Source: Parasponia andersonii (taxonomy: Eukaryota > Streptophyta > Magnoliopsida > Rosales > Cannabaceae). Taken from it: 64,000 bases of DNA. The notes under the pieces are model-generated. The model was given only the letters and a program-made list of their open reading frames with translations. It searched no databases and was not told the origin of the DNA. Below are positions 63,712 to 64,000 of the stretch, piece after piece (the first letter of the stretch is position 1; each line of letters starts with the position of its first letter). The translations under genes were made by a program, and so were the position numbers. The stretch spans positions 453,175-517,174 of the forward strand of contig JXTB01000186.1 of the NCBI GenBank assembly GCA_002914805.1. Direction: 5' to 3'.

Positions 63712-64000
63712 TGTAAAAACCCAGAATTTTCGAGGGTAATTTGGACATTTTACCAATTTTCCGGATAAAATATTGTGGTGACTAATTTGCAAAAGTTTTG
63801 TTCAGATGGACTAAATTGTAAATTTTGGGGGACTAGATTGATAGAGATTTGAAATTTTGGGGACTTATGTGCAATTTTTGAAAAATTGCACAGCCCAATA
63901 AAGAGGGGCCACGTGCACATCTTCCTCCCCCTCTCTCTCTCTCTTCTCTCTCCTCCCTCCCCCGAAACCTCTCTTTCTCTCTCCTCTCTTCTCCCTCTCG
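63712..64000 (+). mobile_element. Possible LTR start, continues past the window
   Basis: TGTAAAAACCCAGAATTTTCG is a common opening of plant Ty3/gypsy LTRs. It is followed by GGACTAGATTG / GGGGACTTATG phrases, an ACGTG-containing stretch and a long CT-rich leader (63925-64000). No polypurine tract precedes it, so it would be a 5' or solo LTR. Confidence 0.4.

Overview
This is a plant nuclear window, most likely eudicot. Genes have many small exons with GT..AG introns, intergenic DNA is very AT-rich, and LTR retrotransposons, hAT and MITE remnants, a SINE and a plastid DNA insertion are present. I cannot name the species. Gene products below come from recognising protein families by eye; exon borders were built by hand from splice signals and reading-frame continuity.

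Layout. 1-3011: MUSTANG-type domesticated MULE transposase gene. About 5.4-15.3 kb: a cystatin-related gene split by a Ty3/gypsy Tat-lineage retrotransposon (5842-14931, 5-bp target duplication AATAT). That element has no gag, protease or RT; it carries chromovirus debris, an RNase H-integrase frame and an antisense spliced gene. It also holds an 886-bp exact duplication joined by a single N, which looks like an assembly error. 16.7-28.3 kb is a housekeeping block: LL-diaminopimelate aminotransferase (minus), a lysine-rich nuclear-type protein (plus) and a DUF21/CBS membrane protein (minus). 28.6-43 kb is repeat-rich: a broken hAT transposon holds a second copy of the MUSTANG 3' end plus cystatin region. 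43.4-56.9 kb: three tandem branched-chain aminotransferase genes on the minus strand. The middle one is intact and the outer two are pseudogenes; the third has a first intron expanded by plastid trnI/trnA DNA and a gypsy relic. 61.8 kb: an intact PR-1/CAP gene. The last 290 bp look like the start of another LTR.

The aminotransferase, lysine-rich, DUF21 and PR-1 genes occur in the same order as I recall for Arabidopsis At4g33680 to At4g33720, so the backbone is probably an ancestral block; the BCAT cluster and the repeats would be later additions. The most informative structures are: the segmental duplication lodged inside the hAT relic; the 43-nt tRNA-Asn-like stretch at the primer-binding site; the SINE next to a damaged splice acceptor in BCAT copy C; and clusters of the octamer AAACGACA in two intergenic regions. 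I found no operon-like or CRISPR-like system.
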